This document shows positions 11,318 through 22,847 of a stretch of 64,000 nucleotides of DNA, piece after piece (position 1 is the stretch's first letter; each line of letters begins with the position of its first letter). The stretch spans positions 185,812,628 to 185,876,627 of the forward strand of contig CM076848.1 of the NCBI GenBank assembly GCA_039519185.1, written 5' to 3'. This stretch comes from Astragalus membranaceus. Taxonomy: Eukaryota > Streptophyta > Magnoliopsida > Fabales > Fabaceae. Made by a program: the position numbers and the translations under genes. The notes beneath the pieces were generated by a model. The model was not told the origin of the DNA and made no database searches. It saw only the letters and a list, made by a program, of their open reading frames with translations.

Positions 11318-12180
11318 CTTACCATTCATGCGCCAATCTAGCATTAGCATACAGGTAAACAGTAAGAATAAAAGCAGAAGGTAAGTATTGTATATCGTGG
11401 AGTTTTTAAGAAAATGGAGAAGCAAAAACCTCACCACAACCTCACCAATACTCATGACCCGAATGAAACCTTAAAAAAGAAAAATGGGATCTGAATATAC
11501 CTCCGGCCACCACGTTCGGCGGTCGTAGACCGTGTCGCTACCACGTTGTCCTCCCAAAACCACTGTAAGCCCTATCGGTGGCACTGTCGCAAAGACCCTC
11601 GCGCCATTTTCCTCGCCGTCGCCATCGTTCTCCCTAAACGGTCGCCGTCGCAAAGACCAAACCCGTCGCCATTAAGATCCGTGGAAACCACCACCATCGT
11701 CGTCGCTGGTGACGCCGCGAATCTTCGGCTTCCAACCGTCGCAAACTCTCTCTCTCCACTGTCGCGCGTCTAGCTCCAATGGCAACCTCACCGTCGCGTC
11801 GTACATCGTCTTCCCACCTTTCTTCTCGATCTGCTCTTCTCTATCTCCGGCGCAATCATCTCTATCTCCGGCGACGTCATCCCCTTTCTCTCTTCGGATC
11901 CGAACCCCTCTCTCTCCCATGGTTTCGTTCTTCTCCTCTCACTGTAACTTCTTTCTCTCTTTGATTTTCGAAAATCTTGCATCATTTTGAGAAGGGGAAG
12001 CGAGAAAGGGGAAGAACCAAAGTGAGAAAATGAGAAAGCGAGAGACAAAGAGAGAAAGCAAGAAATCAGAAAAACTGACACTGGCAGAACGGCTCAGAAG
12101 TTGCAGAAATTTGCTCTAAAATTACCCAAATATCATTTGCAACTTTGGCGCCAAAATTGGCCCAAGATGTTGCTCGCTTA
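11318..12180. other. GC-rich stretch without a recognised gene
   Basis: Bases about 11500-11960 are rich in CCGTCGCC-type triplets and open in several frames on both strands, which is a composition effect. It resembles a 5' leader or transit-peptide-like low-complexity segment upstream of the minus-strand Pescadillo/CRD1 fragments, but I recognise no protein. Confidence 0.35.
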
Positions 12181-12189
12181 AAAGGTAAG

Positions 12190-12267
<78 letters not shown>
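12190..12267. repeat. (AAT)n microsatellite
   Basis: About 26 uninterrupted AAT/TAA units. Confidence 0.97.
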
Positions 12268-12694
12268 GTCTACTAAGTTCTGTATTTTTGAATTTTTAAA
12301 TAGTGTACGGATTAATGATACGAAAAATAGTCTATAATAAATTTTTAAGAGCATATAATTACGTAAGAATTGAAAATTGAATTTTAAAGAAACTTTAAAT
12401 AAATAAAATGAAATTTAAATTTTAAAGTTTAAATAAAGTTGAAATTTGAATTTGTGCCAAGTTGTGAGTATAATTGGTGCGAAATTTTGAAATATGAAAT
12501 TTGAAAATGAATAGAATTAACAAAATAATTATTCAAAATGCATTTAGTTACATGTATTAATAGTAGTTATTTCGGAAATTCCATATTTATTTTATTTTCA
12601 TAAAGGTGTATTTAAATTTAAACTTAAATTCGAATTCAATAGAAAAGAAGAGGGAAATGAAATTGTAGGCGACTTTTTTAATGAGCGATTAGTT

Positions 12695-12934
12695 GGTTCA
12701 TGATTTTTTTTTAATTACATGGACCAATAATCATGCATTATTCGAATTATCATTATTAATATTTCCCCTTGAATTGCTCTCGTGAGGAAACATAGGATTA
12801 GTGAGGACACATAGGATTGGGGGGTTCATGATTTTTTTTTTAATTACATGGACCAATAGTAATGCATTATTCGAATTATCATAATTAATATTTCCCCTAG
12901 AATTGCTCTCGTGAGGACACATAGGATTAGTGAG
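12695..12934. repeat. 128-bp tandem duplication
   Basis: A unit beginning GGTTCATGATTTTTTTT is repeated from 12823 with a period of 128 bp; it contains the phrase GAATTGCTCTCGTGAGGA in each copy. A few substitutions separate the copies. No coding capacity. Confidence 0.85.
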
Positions 12935-12958
12935 CTGTGAGGAGGAGACGAGTTTGTA

Positions 12959-12964
<6 letters not shown>

Positions 12965-13019
<55 letters not shown>

Positions 13020-13025
13020 TATATA
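12965..13025. repeat. (TA)n microsatellite
   Basis: About 27 TA units, slightly broken at the right end. Confidence 0.95.
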
Positions 13026-13561
13026 AATGGACACATAAAAAATTGACATTTATTTCACACACTATTATGATTTCTTATTGAGTGACAATGTACAAAATTT
13101 AAATTGTTTGTGTTTACCAATTAGACTCTTTAAGGAATCTAATTAGGGGTGACAATTTTTGTCCGTGCATGGGGATCAAGTTGGGGACCGTCCTATTCGG
13201 GGCCCTGGGGGATGAAGACTGGGGAGAAAATCACTGTGCAGTCAATCTGAGGATATGGACGGGGACCATGCTCTCCATACCTGAGTACATTACATAAATA
13301 TTTTATTATAAATGTATATTATTTTATTATTAATTGATTCTTTTAGTATTTTAATATGTATTTTTAATTAAAAATATTAGCAACATATTAAAATGTGCTC
13401 ACTTTTATATATTTTTGCATTTGACATTTTTTAATATCAAAATATAAAATGAAGAAAAACTTTTATATTTTATATTAAAGTATTAAACTATGATTTTTTT
13501 AACACCCAAAGTAATTTTAATTACTTTAATTATTATTTGTTGTATAAGAGTTAACCATATG

Positions 13562-13564
<3 letters not shown>

Positions 13565-13624
<60 letters not shown>
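13565..13624. repeat. Compound (CT)n(TA)n microsatellite
   Basis: About 17 CT units run directly into about 12 TA units. Confidence 0.95.
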
Positions 13625-13971
13625 GGGAATATTTTAGATTGATCTTGTTGTTAATTATACAAATCAAATCTTTTATGTACTTGATTAATGTTATAGCTAA
13701 TTAAATGTCTTTGAGGGATTGAATTGTTAATGGAACATTGATGTTTCTCATGTCCACTTATATGATTCATTCTAATTGTGTGTTGGTTTTAATTGGGTTG
13801 ACCATGTTGTATGATTTAATGCATAATAGAGTTGTTTTCCACTAGTAATTAGGGGAGGTGCAGGAAGTAAAACAGAGTTTATTTAATAAAACCCAAATTC
13901 AAGCCCGTTAGCTATTCAAAAGAAGCTGAAACCTTTCATCCCTCTCATTCTTCACTCTTCATTTCAGTTTT

Positions 13972-14164
13972 GTTTTTTTTTTGGTAAACCAATGTATCCC
14001 CTGCACGCGCAAATGCAGAGACTAATCCCTGAGGTACTGAGATCCATTTAAGGGGTTGACCTCTCCCACCAGATATTTTTCCATACGCACCGGCCAAGGA
14101 TCGAACTCTTGACCAAATGGTTAAGGAGCCCAAGTATCTACCACTTGTGCTATACCATGTTGGT
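13972..14164 (-). mobile_element. tRNA-derived SINE
   Basis: Read on the minus strand the element starts ACCAACATGGTATAGC, has an RNA polymerase III A box (TAGCACAAGTGGTAGA) and a B box (GAGTTCGATCC) about 35 nt later, and ends in a run of A. Perfect 12-bp target duplications CATTTCAGTTTT flank it at 13960-13971 and 14165-14176, as expected of LINE-assisted insertion. Length is 193 bp. Confidence 0.88.
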
Positions 14165-14176
14165 CATTTCAGTTTT

Positions 14177-16310
14177 AGTTGGAGAAAGAAATTAGAGAGA
14201 AAGAAGAGAGTGAGCTCGAGAGTGGGAAAGGAAAGAAGAGAGGAAATGGTGTGAAACCCTATCACCCCCATTTTCAAACAAGTTGAAGGTTGAGCTTCAT
14301 ATCATCTCACATCATTCACTTAGCAGTTTAGACTTCCTCTCCTCTAAAACGTCTCACAACTAGAAATGTTCTAGAACCACTCACCTTCTTCTCCTTCTTT
14401 TTCGAAATGCATGTGTAGAAGGAAGTTATAATGGGAGCTGTTTTGGGTTGCATGACGGCTTGGAAACTTGGATAGTGCATGTTGATAGCTACATTGTAAT
14501 CTAGAGTATCAAAGAGAAGATCTTGGGAGCTGGTTTTGTATTGGGGGATTCTAGGAGCTTGTTGTTTTAGTGGGAGTCTACATTCTAGCTTATACTTTGA
14601 CACTTTACACAACATGTGAGTTCTTTTCACTCCCCTTTCTTAATACTCTTAGGGTTTTATGAATGAATAACAATTGCAAATGATTGTTGAATGTGGTTGT
14701 GCTGCTGGTTTGATAATGCTAAGTTGGATAGTTCAATCCCCTAACTTTGTTTGAGTTGCACGTATGTTGTGAAGTGTCAAAAGTTGCAAATTCTGTTTTT
14801 ATGATGAACCAAATGGGTAAAATGCATGTTAATTGATGTTGTATTGTTGCTGGAAATGTGTTAGAGTGAAGATTTTTAGTTTGGGGTTCTTAAGATTTGA
14901 ATTGGGTGAGAAATTGGGTGATGAATGTGGGAAAAATTGTGCTTTTGCTGTCCAGGAGCGTGTACGCGTAAACCACGCCCAAACTACATGCAAAATCCAC
15001 TGTTTCTATGCGCTTATGGTGCGCCCACGCGTAATAGCTATTGTCTCTATGCGCTTATGTTGCGCTCACGCGCAACTCACGCGCACCCTGCTGCTGAAAT
15101 ATTACCTAAATAATTTTGGTGATAACTTTTGATCCCGGAACCCGATTGAGATGTTCTCAAATGCGTTGGAAAGCTAACGCAAAGATCTTCAATTATAAGT
15201 TAATTATAAATTGTGTTTTCTAATTTATTCTAAGAATATTCTTGGCCTATCCTAACCACCACACTTGGTTCCTAATCCAAGTAAGTTTGTTTGGCATATT
15301 GTTCGCATGATTCAAGTGATTGTGATATGAATGGAAGTACTTTTCCGATATTGTTGGATGAGAATTATAATGGTGGTTCATGTATTTACATAGGTCGCCC
15401 TCATTCCGTATATGAGTTCTTTAGGCCGTAACATTTAGCAACAATAAAATATTTAACCCGACAAGTGCTCTCCGAACCAAGCTAGATTGTCTCCTATCTT
15501 TGATTCTTATTATTCCTACCGGATATCAAAACCATAAGGATTGTTTCCAGCCATGCCTATTTGCTGTTAGAAGGGAAGCCTTAGCACAGTAGCAGGTAAA
15601 GAGAGAGGGATTGCTCGGCAGGGATATGCTTGACACATGCAATTGCTTTCTTTGGCATTGTAGTTAGTGACAATGCTTGTTACTAACCATCGGGAGTGAA
15701 CCGTTAACTTGGAAACACTTTGAGGAATAAATGATTAAAGGATTAAAGAATTGGTTGTATAAGGAAACATTACGGGATGACGATTCCCAGGATTCTTTAT
15801 GGAATGACGATCCTAGTATTGTAGCATACTTGGAGAGGGAAGTCATGAGCCCGAGTCCATGTCCCGTTCGTGCGCTCTTCTAAATGTTGAGTGGTGGTTC
15901 TCCGTTGAGGTTAACATTTTATTGTTAGATCTCTTTTTGGATTATGCTACTGATTAAAAGATATTAAGATTGGTAAAAGAAACCTTAAGAGTTATTGATG
16001 AGGTGCGTGATTGGAATTCATTGAGATTTCTTTGAAATCTCACCCTTTTTGTGTTTCGTGGTTTTCAGATTAGAAAGGATGCTGGACTATTTAAAGAAAA
16101 GAAAGATGTTTCCGTTTTTGAAGAAAAAATACATCAGTTTACATAATTGATTGTAAAGTGATACTATTATTATGTATTTGATTTTCTAAGGAGGTTCATT
16201 GAGTTTAACACTATATTTGTACTTTGGTAACACTATGGATATGTACAAGTTCAAAATGGATTTCAAGTTATTATATTACCAATGTTCTTCTTTGGAAGAT
16301 TACTGGTATA
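14177..16310 (+). repeat. Remnant of a long Ty3/gypsy LTR, interrupted by the solo LTR at 16311
   Basis: No coding region. The segment around 15118-15175 (GATAACTTTTGATC, then GGAACCCGATTGAG, then TGTTCT) aligns with the minus strand of the solo LTR at 61435-63811, as does the stretch near 16020-16070 (TTGAGATTT to TTTTCAG). I infer a degenerate LTR of the same broad family. Its outer borders are not found; it probably continues after the inserted solo LTR to about 18000. Confidence 0.6.
14945..15100 (+). repeat. CpG-word cluster (ACGCGT / TGCGC / ACGCGC)
   Basis: In AT-rich surroundings this stretch packs ACGCGT, TATGCGCTTATG (twice), GTGCGCCCACGCGT and CACGCGCAACTCACGCGC. A near-duplicate unit of about 50 bp is visible from 15006 and 15050. 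Confidence 0.8.
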
Positions 16311-17638
16311 TGTTACCAAGTGGTTTCAGTCTCAAGCGGGGGGGGGGGGGGGGTGAATTGAGATTTTAAAAAATACGTCCCCTTTAACGACTTGATTGAT
16401 TTTTCGTGCAGGTTTATGGAACGAATTAACGAGAAACGAAAACTGAAAATAAAGAAGTAAAGAACACAGAGATTTTTATACTGGTTCGGTCACCTTTAAG
16501 TGACCTACGTCCAATCCTCACACCCTTGTGAGATTTTCCACTAACACAACAAAGCTTACAGGTGCTTTAGAAACCTTTACAGACTCAGGCACTCTTCTCC
16601 TAGGATACCCCACCTATGAAGAGCCCTCAAATCTATCACAACAACAGCAACAAGAGATACCCCACCCTTGTTACAATCAACAACCCTAGTGAGATACCCC
16701 ACTCCTTAGTACCAACAGCAACCCTAGAGAGATACCCCACTCCCTAGTACTGTGAACAACGTAAAACAAATTACAAATTGAAAAACCAAAATACCTCTTA
16801 TGAAGGAAGGTTACACCAACTCGAAGATCACCAACCCAACCTAGCCCTTGAAAGAAATCAGCTCTGACAGATGAAAAATACTTGAAGAACAGAGGTATGT
16901 GTGCTAGGGTTTAGTTTTGCGTTTCAGTGTAAGCGTAAAAATGGGTTGTGTTTTTCTCAGAACACTTCATAAGTGAATAATCGATTGTCTGCTTCTAAAA
17001 TCAAGTGAGAAAATCGATTATGTGCTTAAAATGCATAAGAGGGAAATCGATTGTTGCCTTATAAAAATAGTTTGAAATCGATTATGTGCTTTAAGGAAAA
17101 GGTTGGAAATCGATTTTAATTAAAATAAGGAACATGCAAATCGATTCTTTAATTAGAGTAAGGAAGATGAAAATCGATTTTACTCTTTAAAATAATAGGC
17201 TATGAATCGATTATGTAGTTCACAAAAACAAGAGAGGAATCGATTTGCTTCTTTAAGAGGAGCAGGCTCAAAATCGATTTTCTTCTTTAGGGAAGAAGCC
17301 ATGAATCGATTTTGTGCTTGTTTGCAATAAGCTCATAATTATGCAAAAAACACTTTCTCATGTTACGTGCCTTACCTATGCATGCATGCGTTTAGACAAG
17401 ATGAAGGCTATGAGATTGAGAGATGAGTTGAGCTGACTCTCAGAAGCGGCTTACAAAGTATCCTAAGACACGACCCAAACCCTAGAGACTACCCTTAATT
17501 CTTGAGTCTGGTTTGTGCATTGGATTTCCGCTTGGTCATTTTCCGCTTTGAACACATCATCAAAACCTAACCTGCTTGTCATTTTGACTTCAAACACATC
17601 ATCATCAAAACCTATCCTGCAAAAGCAATATAACCACA
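16311..17638 (-). mobile_element. Solo LTR, probably SIRE-like (Ty1/copia)
   Basis: The 1,328-bp unit begins TGTTACC and ends ACCACA. A perfect 5-bp duplication GTATA is at 16306-16310 and 17639-17643. On the minus strand it ends with a CAATTCACCCCCC-type C run, a feature I associate with SIRE/Maximus LTRs. No internal region or partner LTR remains, so it is a solo LTR left by LTR-LTR recombination. A run of about 18 G sits near 16337-16354. Confidence 0.85.
16975..17312. repeat. Cluster of 11 AATCGATT palindromes
   Basis: The 8-bp palindrome AATCGATT occurs 11 times in about 335 bp with spacing of about 29-36 bp inside the solo LTR. The spacer sequences are only loosely similar (often ATGTGCTT follows). 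Confidence 0.95.
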
Positions 17639-17643
17639 GTATA

Positions 17644-18383
17644 TAAAGTCACTTGTATTTGGATCTAATGAGTTTATGGTTTTACCATGAAGCTTCAAGA
17701 TTTAATTATGAAAAGTAATTGTTGTTTTACTGAAAATCAATGTTTTATAAAAAGGCTCCGTTCAAGAAATTTCTCTTTTACCTTGTACTTATTCTTTTAT
17801 AGGTTGAGTTATATATAAATGTCGGTATCTATCTTTTCCTCTACTCTGATGGACTTATTGATTCTTACGATTTCTTGAGAAAGATTTCGGGTTTAGTGTC
17901 GGAAGGACACTTAAGGTTGTTTTGTTGAGTCAATGAGAGTCAAATTTAATTCGCTCGGTTCAAAAACGCTTACGCGCTCTCTCATATTCAATATAAAAGT
18001 AGATATAGATTATGGATATTACATTTTTAGTCATATATTTTTACATTTTTTTTCTATTTTATTAGATTATAATTTATAGTTTGACAAATTTCAATGACTT
18101 TTTGGGGTCCCCACAGAGACTGCGGGAATTTGTGGGGACGGGGACGGGGACGAGGGAAAGTTTGGAGCTGGTGATTTTTTAATACTACTTGCAATAAACG
18201 TAATTTTTTTAATAGTGCAATACAAGTAGCTGCATGGTGAATCTCATATTGTAAATGTAAATACTATGATACCAAAATATTTAAATAGTAATCCAATTCT
18301 GTAAATTGTTAATCGAATATATTATTGTGTGAAACTCAGTTAGATTTTTAATAATTTATATAAATCATATGATACTTTTTTTG
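17644..18383. other. Non-coding, probable LTR remnant and hAT-like end
   Basis: Continuation of the interrupted LTR remnant to about 18000. Around 18110-18165 a GGGGACGGGGACGGGGACG stretch resembles ends of plant hAT elements and recalls a similar stretch at 13165-13270, but no matched inverted termini or target duplication are seen. Confidence 0.35.
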
Positions 18384-18388
18384 ACAAT

Positions 18389-18637
18389 TGTTGACTATTG
18401 TGTATTGACCCTTGTATATTTACCTTTGTATATTTAAACTAACCACAGTTATTATTTTACACTAGCTAGTTAGATTGTAACTCAAGCTGTTTAGTTTCTG
18501 TTAGATTACAGTTTGCTAGTTAGTGCAGTTTGAATCTATCATTCTGTATATACTCTATTGTACAGTGTTGATCCATTATTGAATGAGAAAAATGTATTCC
18601 ACAATTTCTATCTTCTCTGGATTTTGGATTCTCAAGA
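18389..18637 (+). repeat. 5' LTR of the copia element
   Basis: Begins TGTTGACTATTGTG and ends CTCAAGA directly before the primer site; the end is unusual (GA instead of CA) but is fixed by the target duplication next to the 3' LTR. Confidence 0.9.
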
Positions 18638-18712
18638 TGGTATCACCCAACAATTAACAGTGTCACGGTTTCACCCAACAATTAACACTGTTAGTCCTTG
18701 CAAATACCAAAT

Positions 18713-18970
18713 GATTTTCGGATTTACCGTTAACACGTAAATCCGTTTTTAATTTTTTTTACGGATTTATCTATTTAATTGATAAATCCATAATTTAAAA
18801 ATACATTACGGATTTATCAACTAAATAGATAAATCCACAATATAATATAATACATTACAGTTTTATTTATTTAATTGATAAATTCTTACTATATTTCTTA
18901 AATTATGGATTCATCAATTAAATAGATAAATTCGTAATTATTTCAAAATTGTTAAAAAATAATTTTTTTT
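18713..18970. repeat. Copy 1 of a 258-bp repeat, inside the copia element
   Basis: Almost identical to 22061-22316. Contains the 9-bp-stem inverted repeat CGGATTTAC / GTAAATCCG and alternating GGATTTATC and GATAAATCC words. No coding. Confidence 0.85.
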
Positions 18971-19139
18971 TGCAGGGACGAAACTGGATTATTGTGATAT
19001 TTGCAGGGACGAAACATACCTTTAACCCAAAAGAATATTAATTGCGAATGACCAAACGGAATAATAGTTTTAGTAAAGGGATTGGTAATTAAGTAAAATA
19101 AGGGAATTCAAGTAGGAATTAGACATAGGGGAATCGAAG

Positions 19140-19375
19140 CTTGCAAGTGAAACCGTGACCCTAGACCTCTCTCCATTTATTAAATTTAGTATTTTTATCA
19201 TTGTTATTTATTTCTTTTTTATTTGTTCCATTACAATTGAAATATTTGTTCGTCTAAATAATAAATAATCTCGATTAGTTTGGTACTTGCTAATTAATCC
19301 CTGTGGACACGATAATCTTTTATACTACTTCTGCGGTAGAGTACACTTGCTCTAAGTGTGTTTTTAACGCAACAC
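19140..19375 (+). repeat. Fragment resembling the 3' end of an Athila-type LTR
   Basis: The phrase TTAATCCCTGTGGACACGAT followed by a T-rich stretch and ACTTGCTC recalls the conserved 3' part of Athila LTRs (compare CCTTGTGGGAACGAAC at 1754-1769). It is a fragment inserted in, or recombined into, the copia interior. Confidence 0.45.
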
Positions 19376-19392
19376 AAATAATTGTGACTGTT

Positions 19393-21222
19393 AGTGATAT
19401 GCATTCTGCTTGTAATGTTGTCAACCACCCTACTTTATCTTGTACATCCGATAGTAGTACCATAGATACATCTAGACTTTGGCACATGAGATTAGGGCAT
19501 ATTTCTCATGATAGGCATCATTGTATATCCACACAATTTCCATTTGTTCATTTTGAAAATACAAATACACCTTGTGATATATGTCAATTTTCTAAACAAA
19601 GAAAGCTTTCTTTTCCACTTAGTGTTTCCAAGACTAATCATTGTTTTTAGTTACTGCATGCTGACATTTGGGGACCTTATTCCCACACTTCCATACTTGG
19701 ACACAAATATTTTCTCACATTAGTTGATGACTTTAGTAGATACACTTGGATCATTCTAATGAAAAATAAATCTGAGACCCGTAGTCACCTCACTTCATTC
19801 ATAGCATACATAGAAACACAACTTAGCACAAAATTAAAAACCATTAGAACTGACAATGGTGTAGAATTCCTCATGCATGATTTTTATCTTAGCAAAGGAA
19901 TTATTCATCAAACCTCTTGTGTAGAAACTTCTCAACAAAATGGGGGTTGTTGAGAGAAAACATCAACATATTCTAAATGTTGCCCGTTCTCTCATTCATA
20001 GCATACATAGAAACACAACTTAGCACAAAATTAAAAACCATTAGAACTGACAATGGTGTAGAATTCCTCATGCATGATTTTTATCTTAGCAAAGGAATTA
20101 TTCATCAAACCTCTTGTGTAGAAACTTCTCAACAAAATGGGGGTTGTTGAGAGAAAACATCAACATATTCTAAATGTTGCCCGTTCTCTCTTCTTCCAAG
20201 CCAACCTACCTCACAAATTATGGAATTTTGCCATACAACAAGCCATCCACCTAATAAACAGAATCCCCACACCTATTCTACATAACAAATCCCCTTTTGA
20301 ACTTCTCCACAAAAGGCCACCTTCCCTCACTCACCTTAAAACCTTTGGATGGGAGGCTGACCACTCTCTTTTTGTCAAGTCCTCACATGCTTCCATTACT
20401 GTATTGTTAGTTTATGTGGATGACTTGGTGTAAACTGGCAACAGTATGGCTGAGATTACTGCTGTTAAGCAGATGTTGGATGACAAATTTCGCATCAAAG
20501 ACCATGGTGCTCTAAGATTCTTCTTGGGTTTAGAAGTGGCACGCTCTAAGACTGGAATTATACTGAATCAGAGAAAATATACTCTGGAATTACTTGAGGA
20601 TTGTGGTGTTCTTTCTTCCAAGCCTCAATCCACTCCTACTGATCCATTTGTCAAACTCAGCAGCAGCGAGGGGACTCCTTATTCTGATCAATTTGCATAC
20701 AGGCGCTTAATTGGGCACTTTCTTTACCTCACTAAAACACGTCCTGATATTGCATACTTTGTACAACAGCTTAGCCAATTTGTTGTTAAGCCCCTAGATG
20801 CTCATTTCCAGGAAGCCACCCGTGTGCTTCGCTATTTGAAGTCAGCACCTTCACAAGGCCTTTTCTTTCCTACAGATAATTCCTTGAATATTTCAGGTTT
20901 TGCAGACTCTGATTGGGCATGTTGCAATGACACTAGGCGCTCAATAACTGGCTATTACATTTTTGTGGGCCCTGCACTTGTATCTTGGAAGTCAAAGAAG
21001 CAAAACACTATCTCACGTTCCTCATCAGAAGCTGAGTATAGAGCCTTAGCAAGCCTTGTCTGTGAAGTGCAGTGGCTGCACTATTTACTCAAAGATCTTT
21101 CGCTTGCTCAAAGCAGTCCTTCAGCTATCTACTGTGACAATAAATCTGCCATATATTTGGCACACAATCCCATATTTCATGAACGCACAAAACACATTGA
21201 AATCGATTGTCATGTTGTGTGA
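19393..21222 (+). pseudogene. Ty1/copia pol remnant (integrase, reverse transcriptase C-part, RNase H)
   Basis: The order is GAG-pre-integrase (LWHMRLGHISHDR, CDICQFSKQRK), integrase core (ADIWGPYSHTS, then IRTDNGVEF) and, after a deletion near 20350, the end of reverse transcriptase (LLVYVDDLV), its tail and RNase H (GFADSDWACC, SSSEAEYRAL, CDNKSAIYLA). Breaks seen: TAG at about 19650, a G run of 5 that shifts the frame after CVETSQQNG, a 197-bp tandem duplication, the internal deletion, TAA after YVDDLV, and TGA at 21220. The protein of an intact relative drives reverse transcription and integration; this copy is inactive. Confidence 0.9.
19795..20188 (+). repeat. 197-bp tandem duplication inside copia integrase
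   Basis: 19795-19991 and 19992-20188 are essentially identical. The unit is not a multiple of three. Both copies carry the same 5-G run that breaks the frame. Confidence 0.93.
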
Positions 21223-21394
21223 GAAAAGAATGTTGTGTGAGAAAAGATTCAAAAGGGAGTAGTACATCTCCTCCCAGTCAGATCAGAAACTTAACTCGCA
21301 GATGATTTTACCAAGCCCCTCCATGCCACTTCCTTCCATGGTTTTGTTTCCAAGTTGGGACTTTACAACATCCATAGTCCAGCTTGAGGGGGGA

Positions 21395-21643
21395 TGTTGA
21401 CTATTGTGTATTGACCCTTGTATATTTACCGTTGTATATTTAAACTAACCACAGTTATTATTTTACACTAGCTAGTTAGATTGTAACTCAAGCTGTTTAG
21501 TTTCTGTTAAATTACAGTTTGTTGGTTAGTTCAGTTTGAATCTATCATTCTGTATATACTCTATTGTACAGTGTTGATCCATTATTGAATGAGAAAAATG
21601 TATTCCACAATTTCTATCTTCTCTGGATTCTGGATTCTCAAGA
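21395..21643 (+). repeat. 3' LTR of the copia element
   Basis: 249 bp, same length as the 5' LTR, preceded by GCTTGAGGGGGGA and followed by the target duplication ACAAT. Confidence 0.92.
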
Positions 21644-22060
21644 ACAATCAAATCATATGATACTTAACAATTGAATAATTTAATAATCAGTGGTATACCC
21701 GTGCATCACACGGGTCATACACACTAGTTCTTTTAAAATATAACATTTCATTGATTTTTTTAAGAAATTTTATAAAACTAATAGCCTTTAATATTTTTAA
21801 TAACTTATTTATAAATCTTGTCAAAAATAAATAACTTATTTATAAACTTACTTTTGAGTTTGTAAAAAAATCTTTCTTTTGACCAAATATAAATGTTATG
21901 GTTATATTCTCTTTCTTCAGTAAATAAACATTTTCTTTTTAAAGACATTACAATTAATTCCCTTTTTTATTTTTAAATGGTTACCTTAAAGCACTTGGTA
22001 ATGAAAGTAGAATTTTTTATCAATAGTTAAGTACATCAATTTTTTACCAATAGTTAAATG

Positions 22061-22316
22061 GATTTTCGGATTTACCGTTAACACGTAAATCCGTTTTTAA
22101 TTTTTTTTAGGGATTTATCTATTTAATTGATAAATCCATAATTTAAAAATACATTACGGATTTATCAACTAAATAGATAAATCCACAATATAATATAATA
22201 CATTACAGTTTTATTTATTTAATTGATAAATTCTTACTATATTTCTTAAATTATGGATTCATCAATTAAATAGATAAATTCGTAATTATTTCAAAATTGT
22301 TAAAAAATAATTTTAT
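22061..22316. repeat. Copy 2 of the 258-bp repeat, outside the copia element
   Basis: Matches 18713-18970 at all but a few positions (for example TTAGGGATTT against TTACGGATTT). Lies about 420 bp beyond the copia 3' LTR. Confidence 0.85.
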
Positions 22317-22809
22317 TTTTTAATTAAAATAGATATGGATACCGGTGATCTTTTGGTTCTATTCAGATTCCTAACACGTGACGATGTTGTACGTCGATTG
22401 TCCCAAAATCACAGCCATTAAATCCGAAAAAAATCAGGGACCAATACTCCCCGTTGAAGGGACTTCTTACGAGACTGTGGGCTCAAAATTCCAAATCCCT
22501 TCATTTACTATTTTTTTTATTAATTTTTTGAATTTTTTAGAGATAGCAAAAAACACTTTAAATTTAAAAAAGTTAGATTCTTACTTTTTAAATCATTATA
22601 AAATAATTATAATTCAAAAAGGATTTTATATAATAAATCTCACTTTTTTGAACGATAAAATCTCATTTTTGTCAATTTTTTTTAGTTTACCTAACTATCC
22701 TATCTTACTTTACCTAATAAAGTTTAAGACTTCACAATATATTTATCCCAACAACTTTTTATGTTTCTCTTCATTTCCTTCTCTCATTTTTATCTCTTCA
22801 TTTTTTTTC

Positions 22810-22847
<38 letters not shown>

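Larger units (their letters stand above)
18389..21643 (+). mobile_element. Ty1/copia element, short LTRs, internally deleted
   Basis: Two 249-bp LTRs flank a primer site TGGTATCA (initiator tRNA-Met type, 18638), a broken pol and a polypurine tract (GAGGGGGGA before 21395). Target duplication ACAAT is at 18384-18388 and 21644-21648. The LTRs differ at about 6 positions. Most of gag and the front half of reverse transcriptase are missing, and the 5' interior (about 18700-19375) is filled with foreign repeat pieces. Confidence 0.92.

Noticed and set aside
13146..18180. A 5-kb hAT element with ends at 13146 (TAGGGGTGACAA) and 18180
   Set aside because: The right part lacks a reverse-complement terminus and no 8-bp duplication was found; only the GGGGAC-rich look is shared.
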